From the NCBI RefSeq assembly GCF_000425365.1, contig NZ_AUDH01000001.1:186001-250000 (forward strand): DNA of 64,000 nt, given 5' to 3'. Position numbers and translations under genes: made by a program. Position 1 is the stretch's first letter. Each line of letters begins with the position of its first letter. The notes below the pieces were generated by a model. That model did no database searches and was not told where the DNA came from. It worked only from the letters and a program-made list of their open reading frames with translations. This document shows positions 1 through 8,295 of the stretch, one piece after another. The DNA is from Rubritepida flocculans DSM 14296 (GTDB lineage Bacteria; Pseudomonadota; Alphaproteobacteria; Acetobacterales; Acetobacteraceae).

Positions 1-511
1 CCAGGATGTTGCGGCGGATGGCGACACCCTGCGTCGCTTCCAGCCAGGCCGCCAGGCGCGGGATGGCCTCGCGGCTCTCCACCCGGCGCTCATGCGGGCT
101 CCAGAGCAGGGCGCGGGGCGCGCCGCGCGCGAGATCGGGGAAGCGGCGCGCCGCCTCGGCGCCGTCGAGCAGCGCGCAGCCCGCGCCCATCTCCGTGCGC
201 GCGAAGGCCTCCAGCACCGCGGCCGATTCCGCGCGCCGCGCCAGCACCGCAAGGCCGTGCTGCAGCACCTCGATGCCGGCCTGGGGCGCCACCTCTTCCC
301 AGACATCGCGCGAGCGCATGGCGCGCCGCCAGCAGGCCCCCGCCTGCTGGCCGGTGACGGTGACGAAGCCGAAATTGCGCACCGAGGCGCCATTGGCCTG
401 CGCGTCGCGGTCCAGCACCAGCGCCTTCAGCCCGCGCCGCGCCGCCGCCAGCGCATGGGCGAGGCCGAGGATGCCCGCGCCCACGATGATCACATCCGCA
501 GCCTTGCCCAT
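1..511 (-). CDS. FAD-dependent oxidoreductase, phosphonate-cluster type (3' end beyond the window)
   Basis: The reverse strand reads an open frame from an ATG at 511 off the left edge (170 codons visible). The protein starts MGKAADVIIVGAGILGLAHA, a dinucleotide-binding GxGxxG fold at residues 10-15, followed by a DAO-like FAD oxidoreductase sequence (FGFVTVTGQQAG). This resembles the TIGR03364-type FAD oxidoreductases encoded next to 2-aminoethylphosphonate (2-AEP) uptake and degradation genes, where amine oxidation of the aminophosphonate is the presumed role. The divergent transporter genes beside it support that reading. An in-frame ATG at 535 would add 8 residues but has a poorer ribosome site. 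The substrate is inferred from context, and the C-terminal half is not visible. Confidence 0.75.
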   Translation of the reverse strand, partial: MGKAADVIIVGAGILGLAHALAAARRGLKALVLDRDAQANGASVRNFGFVTVTGQQAGACWRRAMRSRDVWEEVAPQAGIEVLQHGLAVLARRAESAAVLEAFARTEMGAGCALLDGAEAARRFPDLARGAPRALLWSPHERRVESREAIPRLAAWLEATQGVAIRRNIL

Positions 512-676
512 CCCGCCTGCCCGATTCCGCGCCATGAAGCTAGCCGCCCGGCCGCGCGGGGCCAGACTCCGCCGCCCGCGCCGGAGGATTTCACGCCATT
601 GTCACACACTCCGCGTTCCCTCCGGAACCGGGCCCGGTCAACCTCGCGCGCCACTCGCCAACAGGGAGACGCCTTC
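512..676. other. divergent intergenic region of the phosphonate cluster
   Basis: A 165-bp gap separates the divergent FAD oxidoreductase and binding-protein genes and must hold both promoters. No convincing -35/-10 pair or operator palindrome is visible. An AGGGAGACG purine run at about 663-671 serves as the ribosome site for the gene starting at 677. Confidence 0.4.
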
Positions 677-1699
677 ATGCGCCGCCTTCTGCTCGCCGGC
701 CTCGCCGCGCTCACGCTCTCCGCCGGGGCCGCGGAGGCTCAGCAACGCACCCGGCTGACGGTCTACACCGCGCTGGAGAACGAGCAGCTCGCCCCCTTCA
801 AGGCGGCCGCCGAACGCGCCGTGCCGGGCATCGAGATCGCCTGGGTGCGCGACTCCACGGGCGTGATCACCGCCCGCCTGATCGCCGAGCGCGCCAACCC
901 GCGCGCCGACGTGATCTGGGGCCTCAGCGTGTTCAGCCTCCTCGCGCTGGAGGCGCAGGACATGCTCGAGCCCTACACGCCGCGCGGGGCCGAGGCGCTG
1001 CGCCCCAATTTCCGCAGCCCGCGCAGCCCGATGACCTGGACGGGGATGGACGCCTTCGTCTCCGCCATCTGCTTCAACCGCGTGGTGGCCCAGAGCCGTG
1101 GCCTGCCGCGCCCCTCGACCTGGGCCGATCTGCTGAACCCCGCCTTCCGCGGCCAGGTGGCGATGCCCAACCCGGCCTCCTCCGGCACGGGCTTCCTCAC
1201 CGTGGCGGGCTGGATGGGCGCGCAGGGCGAGGCGGCCGCCTGGGAGTACATGACGCGCCTGCACGAGAACATCCAGGTCTACACCCACTCGGGCAGCGCG
1301 CCCTGCAACAACGCCGCGCGCGGCGAATACGCCGTGGGCCTCAGCTTCGACATGCGCTCGGTGGCGCTGCGCAACCAGGGCGCGCCGATCGACGTGATCG
1401 TGCCGACCGACGGCGTGGGCTTCGACCTGGAGGCCACCGCCATCCTGCGCGGCACCCGCAACCTCGAGGCCGCGCGGCGGCTGGTGGACTGGACGGTGAG
1501 CCGCGAGGCGAACGAGCTCTACGGCCGCTTCTACGCGCTGGTGGCGCACCCCGATGTCGCGCCCTCGGTGCAGAACTACCCGGCCGAGTTCGCCCAGCGC
1601 CTGGTGAACCAGGATTTCGCCGCCATCGCTGCCCGGCGCGAAGAAATCCTGCGCGAATGGACGCGCCGCTTCGACGGCAAATCCGCCCCGCGCAACTGA
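677..1699 (+). CDS. ABC transporter substrate-binding protein, putative 2-aminoethylphosphonate importer
   Basis: This 340-residue periplasmic binding protein has a Sec signal peptide ending near residue 22 (AGAAEA-QQ), then LTVYTALENEQLAPF, typical of the iron/thiamine/aminoethylphosphonate binding-protein superfamily (SBP_bac_1/6 fold). It should capture the ligand in the periplasm and deliver it to the ATPase and permease encoded downstream. The ATG at 677 follows a purine-rich site and begins the signal peptide; a longer upstream frame is spurious. Its stop overlaps the ATPase start (TGATG at 1697-1701), showing one transcript. Assignment to 2-AEP (PhnS-like) rests on the adjacent phosphonate-type FAD oxidoreductase and on similarity of the permease. 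Ferric iron is the main alternative ligand. Confidence 0.8.
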   Translation: MRRLLLAGLAALTLSAGAAEAQQRTRLTVYTALENEQLAPFKAAAERAVPGIEIAWVRDSTGVITARLIAERANPRADVIWGLSVFSLLALEAQDMLEPYTPRGAEALRPNFRSPRSPMTWTGMDAFVSAICFNRVVAQSRGLPRPSTWADLLNPAFRGQVAMPNPASSGTGFLTVAGWMGAQGEAAAWEYMTRLHENIQVYTHSGSAPCNNAARGEYAVGLSFDMRSVALRNQGAPIDVIVPTDGVGFDLEATAILRGTRNLEAARRLVDWTVSREANELYGRFYALVAHPDVAPSVQNYPAEFAQRLVNQDFAAIAARREEILREWTRRFDGKSAPRN

Positions 1700-2793
1700 T
1701 GTTCGACCTCGCGGCGCGCGCCGAGCCCCGGCCGGTCTATCTGACCGTGCAGGAGGTGACGAAGCGCTTCGGGCGCTTCGTGGCGCTCGACCGCGTCTCG
1801 CTCGAGATCCGCGAGGGCGAGTTCGTCTCCTTCCTCGGCCCCTCGGGCTGCGGCAAGACCACGCTGCTGCGCGCCATCGCCGGCCTCGATCCGCCGAGCG
1901 AGGGGCGCATCGTCCAGGCGGGGCGCGACATCACGCTGCTGCCGCCCGGCGAGCGGGATTTCGGCATCGTCTTCCAGTCCTACGCGCTGTTCCCCAACCT
2001 CGATGTGCGGCGGAACATCGCCTATGGCCTGCGCGGGCCTGCCTGGCCGCGCGAGAAGGTGGAGGCGCGGGTGGCCGAGCTTCTCGCCATGGTCGGGCTG
2101 CAGGAGCATGCGCGGAAATATCCCGCGCAGCTCTCGGGCGGGCAGCAGCAGCGCGTGGCGCTGGCCCGCGCGCTGGCGAACCACCCGGGCCTGCTGCTGC
2201 TGGACGAGCCGCTCTCCGCACTCGACGCCATCGTGCGCGCGCGTCTGCGCACCGAGATCCGCGCGCTGCAGAAATCCCTCGGCGTGACCACGATCATGGT
2301 GACGCATGACCAGGAGGAGGCGCTCTCCGTCTCCGACCGCATCGTGGTGATGAACGAGGGGCGCATCGAGCAGATCGGCACGCCGGAGGAGGTGTATCGC
2401 CGCCCCGCCTCGGCCTTCGTCGCGGGCTTCGTCGGCCGTTCGGGCAGCTTCGCCGCCGAGGTGGAGGCGCCGCGCCGGCTGCGCGCCGGCCCCGTCTCCA
2501 TCGAGGCCGACGGCGCGGCCTCCCTCAGCCCCGGCCAGGCGGCGCGCGCCTTCGTCCGGCCCGAGGACGTGCGCCTCGGCCCCGAGGCGGAGGGCCATCC
2601 GGGCGCCTTCGAGGCGCTGGTGACGGGGGTGGAGTTCCTCGGCCCCGTCTGCCGCGTGCATCTGCTGGCCGAGGGCGTGCGGCTGGAGGCCGATGTGCCT
2701 TCCGAGCAGATTCCGCGCCTCGATCTCGGCCGGGTGGCGAAGCTGCGCGTCGCCATCCCGGCCGACCGGGTGATGACCTATCCCGATGGCTGA
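1699..2793 (+). CDS. ABC transporter ATP-binding protein, putative 2-aminoethylphosphonate importer
   Basis: A 364-residue import ATPase. Walker A is GPSGCGKTT, the signature is LSGGQQQRVALARAL, Walker B is LLLLDEPLSALD, and the switch histidine lies in VTHDQEEAL. The C-terminal third (from about residue 245) is a TOBE-like regulatory domain, as in PotA/PhnT-type ATPases. The start ATG at 1699 overlaps the previous stop; an upstream in-frame ATG at 1657 would sit inside the binding-protein gene. The end overlaps the permease start at 2786 by 8 bp. It should energise phosphonate uptake at the inner membrane, but its permease partner is interrupted here, so the transporter is probably non-functional. 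Confidence 0.85.
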   Translation: MFDLAARAEPRPVYLTVQEVTKRFGRFVALDRVSLEIREGEFVSFLGPSGCGKTTLLRAIAGLDPPSEGRIVQAGRDITLLPPGERDFGIVFQSYALFPNLDVRRNIAYGLRGPAWPREKVEARVAELLAMVGLQEHARKYPAQLSGGQQQRVALARALANHPGLLLLDEPLSALDAIVRARLRTEIRALQKSLGVTTIMVTHDQEEALSVSDRIVVMNEGRIEQIGTPEEVYRRPASAFVAGFVGRSGSFAAEVEAPRRLRAGPVSIEADGAASLSPGQAARAFVRPEDVRLGPEAEGHPGAFEALVTGVEFLGPVCRVHLLAEGVRLEADVPSEQIPRLDLGRVAKLRVAIPADRVMTYPDG

Positions 2794-4108
2794 GGCGCTT
2801 CTCGGCCGGGGCCTGCGCCCCGCCCTTTCCGCCGACCAGCGGCTGATGGGGCTCGCGCTCGGGGCGGCGGGGCTGCTGATGCTGGTGGCCCTCGTCCTGC
2901 CGCTCGGCTGGCTGATGGTGCGCGCCTTCCAGGACGCGCAGGGCGGTTTCGCGGGCCTCGCCAACTTCGCCGTCTATGCGACGACGCCGAGCCTCGCCGC
3001 CTCCGCCTGGAACAGCCTCTGGACGGCGGGGCTGACCACGCTGCTCGTGGTGCCGGCGGCCTTCGCCTACGCCTATGCGCTCACGCGCTCCTGCATCCCG
3101 TTCAAGCCGGCCTTCCGGGCGGTGATGCTGCTGCCGGTGCTGGCGCCCTCGCTGCTGCCGGCGCTGGCGCTGGTCTATCTCTTCGGCAACCAGGGCATGG
3201 CGCGCGGGCTGCTGATGGGGGAGAGCGTCTATGGCCCCATCGGCATCGTCATGGCGCAGGTGTTCTACTGCTTCCCGCACGCGGCGCTGATCCTCTCCGT
3301 CGCGCTCTCGGGGGCGGATGGGCGGCTCTACGAGGCGGCGGCCGCGCTCAAGGCGGGGCGGGGGCGCATCTTCGCCACCGTCACGCTGCCGGGCGCGCTG
3401 GGCGGGCTCGTCTCGGCGAGCGTCGTCGTGTTCACCCTGGTGGTGACGGATTTCGGCATCCCCAAGGTGATCGGCGGGCAGTTCCCCGTGCTCGCCACCG
3501 AGATCTACAAGCAGGTCATCGGCCAGCAGAACTTCAACATGGGCGCGGTGGTGGGCCTCGTGCTGCTGCTGCCGGCGGTGGGGGCCTTCGCGCTCGATCT
3601 CTGGGCGCAGAGGCGGCAGGGCAGCGTCTTCTCGGGCCGCGCCGTGCCGCTGGAACCGAAGCCCCGCGCGGGGCGCGATGCGCCGCTCCTCCTCTTCTGC
3701 CTCATCGTCGCGGCCATGCTCCTCGGCCTCGTCGGCCTCGCGGTCTGGGGCAGCCTGATCCGCTTCTGGCCGTGGAACCTGGAGCTCACCCTTGCCAACT
3801 ACGAGTTCGCGCGCTTCGATTCCGCGGGCTGGGGCAGCCTCTGGACCTCGGTGCGTCTCGCCTTCTGGACGGCGCTGCTCGGCACCGCGCTGGTGTTCCT
3901 GCTGGCCTACATGATCGAGCGCGGGCGCGTCGGCGGCCCGCTGCCGCGGCTGCTCTCGCTCGCGGCCACGCTGCCGCTGGCCGTGCCGGGGCTGGTGCTC
4001 GGCCTCGCCTACATCCTGTTCTTCAACGACCCGGCGAACCCGCTGGGCTTCCTCTACGGCACCCTCGCCATACTGGTGCTGAACTCGATCATCCACTTCT
4101 ACACCGTC
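2786..4108 (+). pseudogene. ABC permease (2-aminoethylphosphonate type), 5' part, split by an insertion sequence
   Basis: This encodes about 441 residues of a large two-domain permease (binding-protein-dependent transport inner membrane component, many hydrophobic helices). The second EAA-type domain has just begun when the coding sequence meets the insertion sequence after HFYTV. The frame runs on into the IS and stops at 4153 with foreign residues (LYGCPPRDKG). The missing end is found beyond the IS at 5506-5877. Joining codon GTC at 4106-4108 to TGC at 5506-5508 restores a continuous frame of about 564 residues, the size expected for PhnV-type fused permeases. The gene is therefore a recent insertion mutant, not a decayed relic; both halves are otherwise intact. 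Confidence 0.88.
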
Positions 4109-4113
4109 TTGTA

Positions 4114-4392
4114 TGGATGCCCCCCGCGGGACAAGGGCGAAAGCGCCAGCTGACAGTCGAAAGGCACGGGGTGCGGTCTTGTATCCGGCCTCCTGAGGCG
4201 GCCGGTACGGCCGCGGGCCCTGATGAGCTTCGCGGTGCGAGTGGCGTATCTACCAAGCGCGCTCTGCGGCGCGGACGGTGTATCGGCCTCTCTCGCAACC
4301 GGGTCGCCGGTCCCCTCACTGTCATCACGGTGCTTGCACCTTGCCTCCCGCCAGCTGCGGTCCCTGGCGAGTTCGTCTCCGCAGCCGGCGCC
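4114..4392 (-). ncRNA. candidate IS1111-type guide (bridge/seek) RNA region
   Basis: IS110-family elements are known to express a structured guide RNA from a non-coding end; in the IS1111 group it lies downstream of the transposase. The long non-coding end here is downstream of the transposase stop, as expected. It contains an internal 9-base copy (4176-4184, GTCTTGTAT) of the sequence across the left junction (4106-4114), which includes the target bases GTC. Such internal copies are how guide loops recognise target or donor. RNA boundaries, folding and expression are not shown by the sequence. Confidence 0.45.
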
Positions 4393-5418
4393 TCAGGCGG
4401 CGGCCGCGGAAGTCCGGTACGTCCCTCCCTTGGTCAGAAGCGCCCACGCAATGCGAGCCATCTTGTTGGCGAGCGCCACGGCAGCGACCTTGAACGGGCG
4501 TCGCGCCAGCAGCCGCTCACCCCAGTCGCCGTCGTGGTGGCCGCGCCGGGCGTATCGCAAGCGCGCGGTAGCGCCGAGGATCAGGAGGCGTCGCAGCATC
4601 CCGTTGCCCTGTTTGGAGATGCGCCCCAGCCGTTCCTTGCCACCGCTCGATCGGGACTTGGGCGTCAGGCCAAGCCAAGAGGCGAAATGGCGCGCCGAAG
4701 CGAATCCGCCTGGATCCGGGACCAGGCCCTGCAGCGCGACCGCCGTGATGGCGCCGATGCCAGGGATGGCAGTGAGACGCTTTGCCGTCTCGTCCTGTCG
4801 CGCCCGACGGACCATCCGCCGCTCCATCCGTTCGATGCGCTCCTCCAAAGAGTCGATCTGCTCGATCAGTTCGAGCAGAGCTTCTCTGGCCATGATCGGC
4901 AGGCCATCGACGTCGCCCCGCCGCAGCGCATCGATGAGTTCGGACAGCTTCGCAGCCCCTTGAGCCGCAACGAGCCCGTACTCGCCCAAGTAGCCCCGCA
5001 GCGCGTTCACGGTCTGGGTCCGCTGCCGCACCAGGAGGTCACGCGCGTTCAGCTCAATCGCCGCTGCTTGCTGCTCCTCGGTCTTGACCGGCACAAAGCG
5101 CATCGTCGGCCGTGTGACCGCCTCGCAGATCGCCTCAGCGTCTGCCGCGTCGGTCTTGCCCCGCTTCACATACGGCTTCACGTACGCTGGCGGCATCAGC
5201 CGAACCTCATGGCCGAGCTTCGCGATCTCCCGCGCCCAATAGTACGCGCTGCAGCAGGCCTCCATGCCGACGAGCGATGGCGGCGAAGACGCGAAGAATT
5301 GGAGCACCTCGCCGCGGCGCAGCTTGCGGCGGACAACGGCGTTCCCGGCCGCGTCAATGCCGTGCACCTGGAACACGTTCTTGGCCAGGTCCAGGCCGAT
5401 CGTAGTAACCTCCTCCAC
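4393..5418 (-). CDS. IS110-family transposase (recombinase)
   Basis: A 341-residue transposase. The N-terminal RuvC-like DEDD domain shows TIGLDLAKNVFQ (first Asp), GMEACCSAYYW (Glu) and KRGKTDAADAEAI (later Asp). The C-terminal Transposase_20 (IS116/IS110/IS902) domain shows LTAIPGIGAITA and FASWLGLTPKSRSSGGKERLGRISKQGN-like residues, including the catalytic-serine region. The start is taken as GTG at 5418, preceded by a strong GGAGAGGAGG site; no ATG fits, and the frame extends upstream only into the host gene. Length is normal for the family and no frameshift is seen, so the element may still be active. Confidence 0.92.
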   Translation of the reverse strand: MEEVTTIGLDLAKNVFQVHGIDAAGNAVVRRKLRRGEVLQFFASSPPSLVGMEACCSAYYWAREIAKLGHEVRLMPPAYVKPYVKRGKTDAADAEAICEAVTRPTMRFVPVKTEEQQAAAIELNARDLLVRQRTQTVNALRGYLGEYGLVAAQGAAKLSELIDALRRGDVDGLPIMAREALLELIEQIDSLEERIERMERRMVRRARQDETAKRLTAIPGIGAITAVALQGLVPDPGGFASARHFASWLGLTPKSRSSGGKERLGRISKQGNGMLRRLLILGATARLRYARRGHHDGDWGERLLARRPFKVAAVALANKMARIAWALLTKGGTYRTSAAAA

Positions 5419-5505
5419 GGATGCCTCCTCTCCAGCGTGGTGTGGCTCGACACCATCCACGCTATGGCACTGCGATGCCGCAGAGCAGGGGGCATCCACC
5501 CCATC

Positions 5506-5877
5506 TGCCACCTGACGGCGGTGACGGCGATCCGCCAGCTCGACCCGGAGTTCGAGAGCGTGGGCGCGAGCCTCAAGGTGCCCGCCTGGGTCACCTTCTG
5601 GCGCGTGACGCTGCCGATCTGCCTTCCCGCCACCCTCGACATCTTCGTCTATCTCTTCGTCAACGCGATGACGACGGTGAGCGCGGTGGTCTTCCTCTAC
5701 GGGCCGGACACCAAGCCCGCCTCGGTGGCGGTGATCCACATGGACGAGGCGGGGCAGGTGAGCGCGGCGGCGGCGATGGCGGTGGCCATCCTCGCCATCA
5801 ATGTCGCGCTGAAGCTCCTGCACCTCGCGAGCGCGGGGCGCATCGAGCGCGCCACCCAGGCCTGGCGCAAGCGGTAG
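5506..5877 (+). pseudogene. ABC permease (2-aminoethylphosphonate type), 3' part after the insertion
   Basis: These 123 codons continue the permease cut at 4108: CHLTAVTAIRQLDPEFESV, then the EAA-loop and last transmembrane helices (VYLFVNAMTTVSAVVFLY, SAAAAMAVAILAI). The frame has no start codon or ribosome site of its own at the junction, so it is not expected to be translated as a useful protein. The coding sequence is intact and rejoins in frame with the 5' part if the element is removed precisely. Confidence 0.88.
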
Positions 5878-5895
5878 CGCGCCCGCCCCGGGCGG

Positions 5896-7005
5896 TCACG
5901 CCATCGCCCCGCGCGCGGCGACGGGCCAGAGGCATTCCACCCGCCCCTTCCGCACGCCCACATACCAGTCGTAGCGGTCCACCGTCGGGTCGCAATGGCC
6001 GGGGATGAGGCGCAGCTTCTCGCCGAGCCGCGGGCGGTCGGCGGGGTCCTCCACCAGCAGCTTGCCGTGCTCGTCGGAGGCGGAGACGTAGCGCACCCGC
6101 TCGCGCCCCTGCACCAGCGGCAGGCCGCTGTCGGTGGGCACGGCCTTGTGGCCCGCGTCCAGCACGGCGATGTGCGGGCTCGCCGCGCTCATCACCGTGG
6201 CCAGCACGAACAGCGAATGGCGGAAGGGGGGCGCCTGCTCGTTGCGCGCGTAGTCCGCGTCCATGAAGGCGTAGGAGCCGGCCTGGATCTCGGTGTAGAC
6301 GCCGCTCGCCGCCTCATGCGCGAAGGTGCCGGTGCCCGCCCCGCCCACAACGGGGCAGTCGAGCCCGCGCTGGCGGAGCTGCTCCACGGTGCGGCGGGCG
6401 TGCTCGGCCGCGGCGGCGATGGCGGCGGCGCGGCGCTCCGGCTCGCGGATGTGCTGGGCGCTGCCGTGATAGGCCTGCAGCCCGTGGAAGCTGAGATGGC
6501 GCGAGGCGGCGATGCGCTCGGCCAGCGCCACGGCGGGCGGGCCGGGCGGCAGGCCGCAGCGCGCCGCCCCCACGTCGATCTCCACCAGCACGGGGATGCG
6601 CACCCCCGCCGCCTCGGCCGCCGCCTCGATGGCCGCCACCTGCGCGGGATCGTCCGCGCAGACCGAGACGCGCGCGATGCGCGCGAGGGCGGCGAGCCGC
6701 GCCAGCTTGCGCGCGCCCACCACCTCGTTCGTCACCATCACGTCGGGCACGCCGCCCCAGGCGAGGATTTCGGCCTCCGCCACCTTCTGCACGCATTGGC
6801 CGATGGCGCCATGCGCCATCTGCCGCAGCGCGATCACGGGGGATTTGTGCGTCTTGGCGTGGGGGCGCAGCTTCGTCCCCGTGGGCGCGAGCAGCGCGGC
6901 CATGGCGGCGAGGTTGTGCTCGAAGGCGTCGAGATCGAGCAGCAGGGCGGGCGTGTCCACCTCCTCCTCGCGCATTCCGGGCTCGGCGGGCGGTGGTTGC
7001 GGCAT
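5896..7005 (-). CDS. DSD1-family PLP enzyme (D-threonine/3-hydroxy-D-aspartate aldolase-like)
   Basis: A 369-residue fold-type III PLP enzyme. The N-terminal alanine-racemase-like barrel carries the PLP lysine in LRPHAKTHKSP. The C-terminal D-serine dehydratase-like domain has the metal-binding motif GHCDPTVDRYD near the end. Family members cleave or dehydrate D-beta-hydroxy amino acids (D-threonine aldolase, 3-hydroxy-D-aspartate aldolase, D-serine dehydratase) in the cytosol; the exact substrate cannot be read from sequence. The ATG at 7005 has a GAGGAGG site 7 bases upstream. The gene diverges from the amine oxidase at 7040 across 34 bp. A role in D-amino-acid use fits the neighbouring flavin oxidase but is inferred. 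Confidence 0.82.
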   Translation of the reverse strand: MPQPPPAEPGMREEEVDTPALLLDLDAFEHNLAAMAALLAPTGTKLRPHAKTHKSPVIALRQMAHGAIGQCVQKVAEAEILAWGGVPDVMVTNEVVGARKLARLAALARIARVSVCADDPAQVAAIEAAAEAAGVRIPVLVEIDVGAARCGLPPGPPAVALAERIAASRHLSFHGLQAYHGSAQHIREPERRAAAIAAAAEHARRTVEQLRQRGLDCPVVGGAGTGTFAHEAASGVYTEIQAGSYAFMDADYARNEQAPPFRHSLFVLATVMSAASPHIAVLDAGHKAVPTDSGLPLVQGRERVRYVSASDEHGKLLVEDPADRPRLGEKLRLIPGHCDPTVDRYDWYVGVRKGRVECLWPVAARGAMA

Positions 7006-7039
7006 GGGCGTCCTCCTCGATCCGCGGCATGATGCGGGC

Positions 7040-8281
7040 ATGGCGCGAAGCGATCCAGAGGTGGAGGTCGCCATCCTCGGCGCGGGGGTGGCGGGCATCG
7101 CCGCGGCGCGCGCCCTGGCCGCCGCGGGCCGAGGCTGCGTGGTGCTGGAGGCGAAGGACCGGGTGGGCGGCCGCGCCTTCGCCTGCACCACGCTCGGCGC
7201 GGTGTTCGACCATGGCGCGACCTGGCTGCACCAGGCGCGCGAGAACCCGCTCGCCGCGCACATCGGCCCACATGTGGACCATGACACGCTGCGCGAGCGC
7301 CACCTGCACCTCGGCGCGCGCTTCGCCACGGCCGAGGAGCTGGCGGAATACTGGCGCGCGCACCAGGCCTTCGAGGCCGCGCTCGCCGCCGCCCCCCTCA
7401 CGCCCGACCGCGCGGTGAGCGAGGCCGCGCCGCGCGGCGGGCCATGGGAGGCGACCATCGCGCATTGGCTGGGCAGCCAGATCAACGCGGCGGAGCTCTG
7501 CCGCATCTCGCTCGAGGATTACGTGAAGACCGGGCTCGAGGGCCCCAACCTGCTGCCGCGCGAGGGGGTGGGCGGGCTGGTGGCGCGGCTGGCGCGGGGG
7601 CTGCCGATCCGCCTCGGCCATGCGGTGACGCGGCTCGACTGGCGCGGGCCGGGCGTGGTGCTGGAAGGGCCCTGGGGCGCGCTGCGCGCGCGGCGCGCCA
7701 TCGTCACCGCCTCGACCGGCGTGCTGGCGGCGGGCGGGCTGCGTTTCGTGCCGGAGCTGCCGCCGGAGGTGGCGGAGGCGATCCATGGCCTGCCCATGGG
7801 GCTGCTGACGAAATTCGCCTTCCGCCTGGCGCGCGATGTCGGCGTGGCCCCCTTCCACTCCGCGCGCCGCGCCGTGAGCGCCGAGGCGCCGCAGCCCATG
7901 TCCTGGATCATCCGCCCCTTCGGCGAGCCCATCGTGTTCGGCTTCGTCGGCGGCGCGCGCGCATGGGCGCTGCTGCGCGAGGGCCCGGCCGCCACCGAGG
8001 CCGCCGCCCGCGCGGATTTCGCCGCCATGTTCGGCGAGGGCGCGCTGGGCGAGGGCCTCGTCACCCGCTGGGGCGATGATCCCTGCTTCCTCGGCAGCTA
8101 CAGCCATGCGCGGCCGGGCCATCACGCCTCGCGCGCGCTGCTGGCGCGGCCGCTGGGCGAGGGCCGGCTGCTCTTCGCCGGCGAGGCGACGCACAGCCGC
8201 TTCGCCGGCACGGTGGCGGGCGCCTGGCTCTCGGGCGAGGCGGCGGGAGGCTTCTGCGCGGCCGATTCACCGCGGAGGTGA
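7040..8281 (+). CDS. flavin-containing amine oxidase
   Basis: A 413-residue FAD oxidase of the monoamine/polyamine oxidase family. The N terminus has the FAD motif VAILGAGVAGIAAARAL, then EAKDRVGGRA and a GATWLH segment. The C terminus has LFAGEATHSRFAGTVAGAWLSG, the second FAD-binding motif. The length is normal. No signal peptide is seen, so it should act in the cytosol on amines or amino acids, with hydrogen peroxide as by-product. It is divergent from the DSD1-type enzyme, and the 34-bp gap must hold both ribosome sites, with promoters reaching into the opposite genes. Its substrate is unknown. Confidence 0.8.
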   Translation: MARSDPEVEVAILGAGVAGIAAARALAAAGRGCVVLEAKDRVGGRAFACTTLGAVFDHGATWLHQARENPLAAHIGPHVDHDTLRERHLHLGARFATAEELAEYWRAHQAFEAALAAAPLTPDRAVSEAAPRGGPWEATIAHWLGSQINAAELCRISLEDYVKTGLEGPNLLPREGVGGLVARLARGLPIRLGHAVTRLDWRGPGVVLEGPWGALRARRAIVTASTGVLAAGGLRFVPELPPEVAEAIHGLPMGLLTKFAFRLARDVGVAPFHSARRAVSAEAPQPMSWIIRPFGEPIVFGFVGGARAWALLREGPAATEAAARADFAAMFGEGALGEGLVTRWGDDPCFLGSYSHARPGHHASRALLARPLGEGRLLFAGEATHSRFAGTVAGAWLSGEAAGGFCAADSPRR

Positions 8282-8295
8282 GGCCGGCGCGCCCG

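Larger units (their letters stand above)
4107..5505. mobile_element. IS110-family element, IS1111 group, inserted in the phosphonate permease gene
   Basis: The element carries one transposase gene on the minus strand. Subterminal inverted repeats are visible: TGGATGCCCCC at 4114-4124 and GGGGGCATCCA at 5488-5498 (11 of 11 bases). A few bases lie outside each repeat (about 5-7), which is the hallmark of the IS1111 subgroup. There is no obvious target duplication; a shared TC at the two junctions makes the exact ends ambiguous by 2 bp. The element is about 1.4 kb, and its base composition and codon use are less GC-extreme than the flanking genes. A non-coding stretch of about 280 bp lies downstream of the transposase and only about 80 bp upstream. 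Confidence 0.9.

Noticed and set aside
6314-8194. Antisense frame opposite the amine oxidase
   Set aside because: The amine oxidase on the plus strand has clear FAD motifs; the antisense frame is low-complexity Arg/Ala/Gly.
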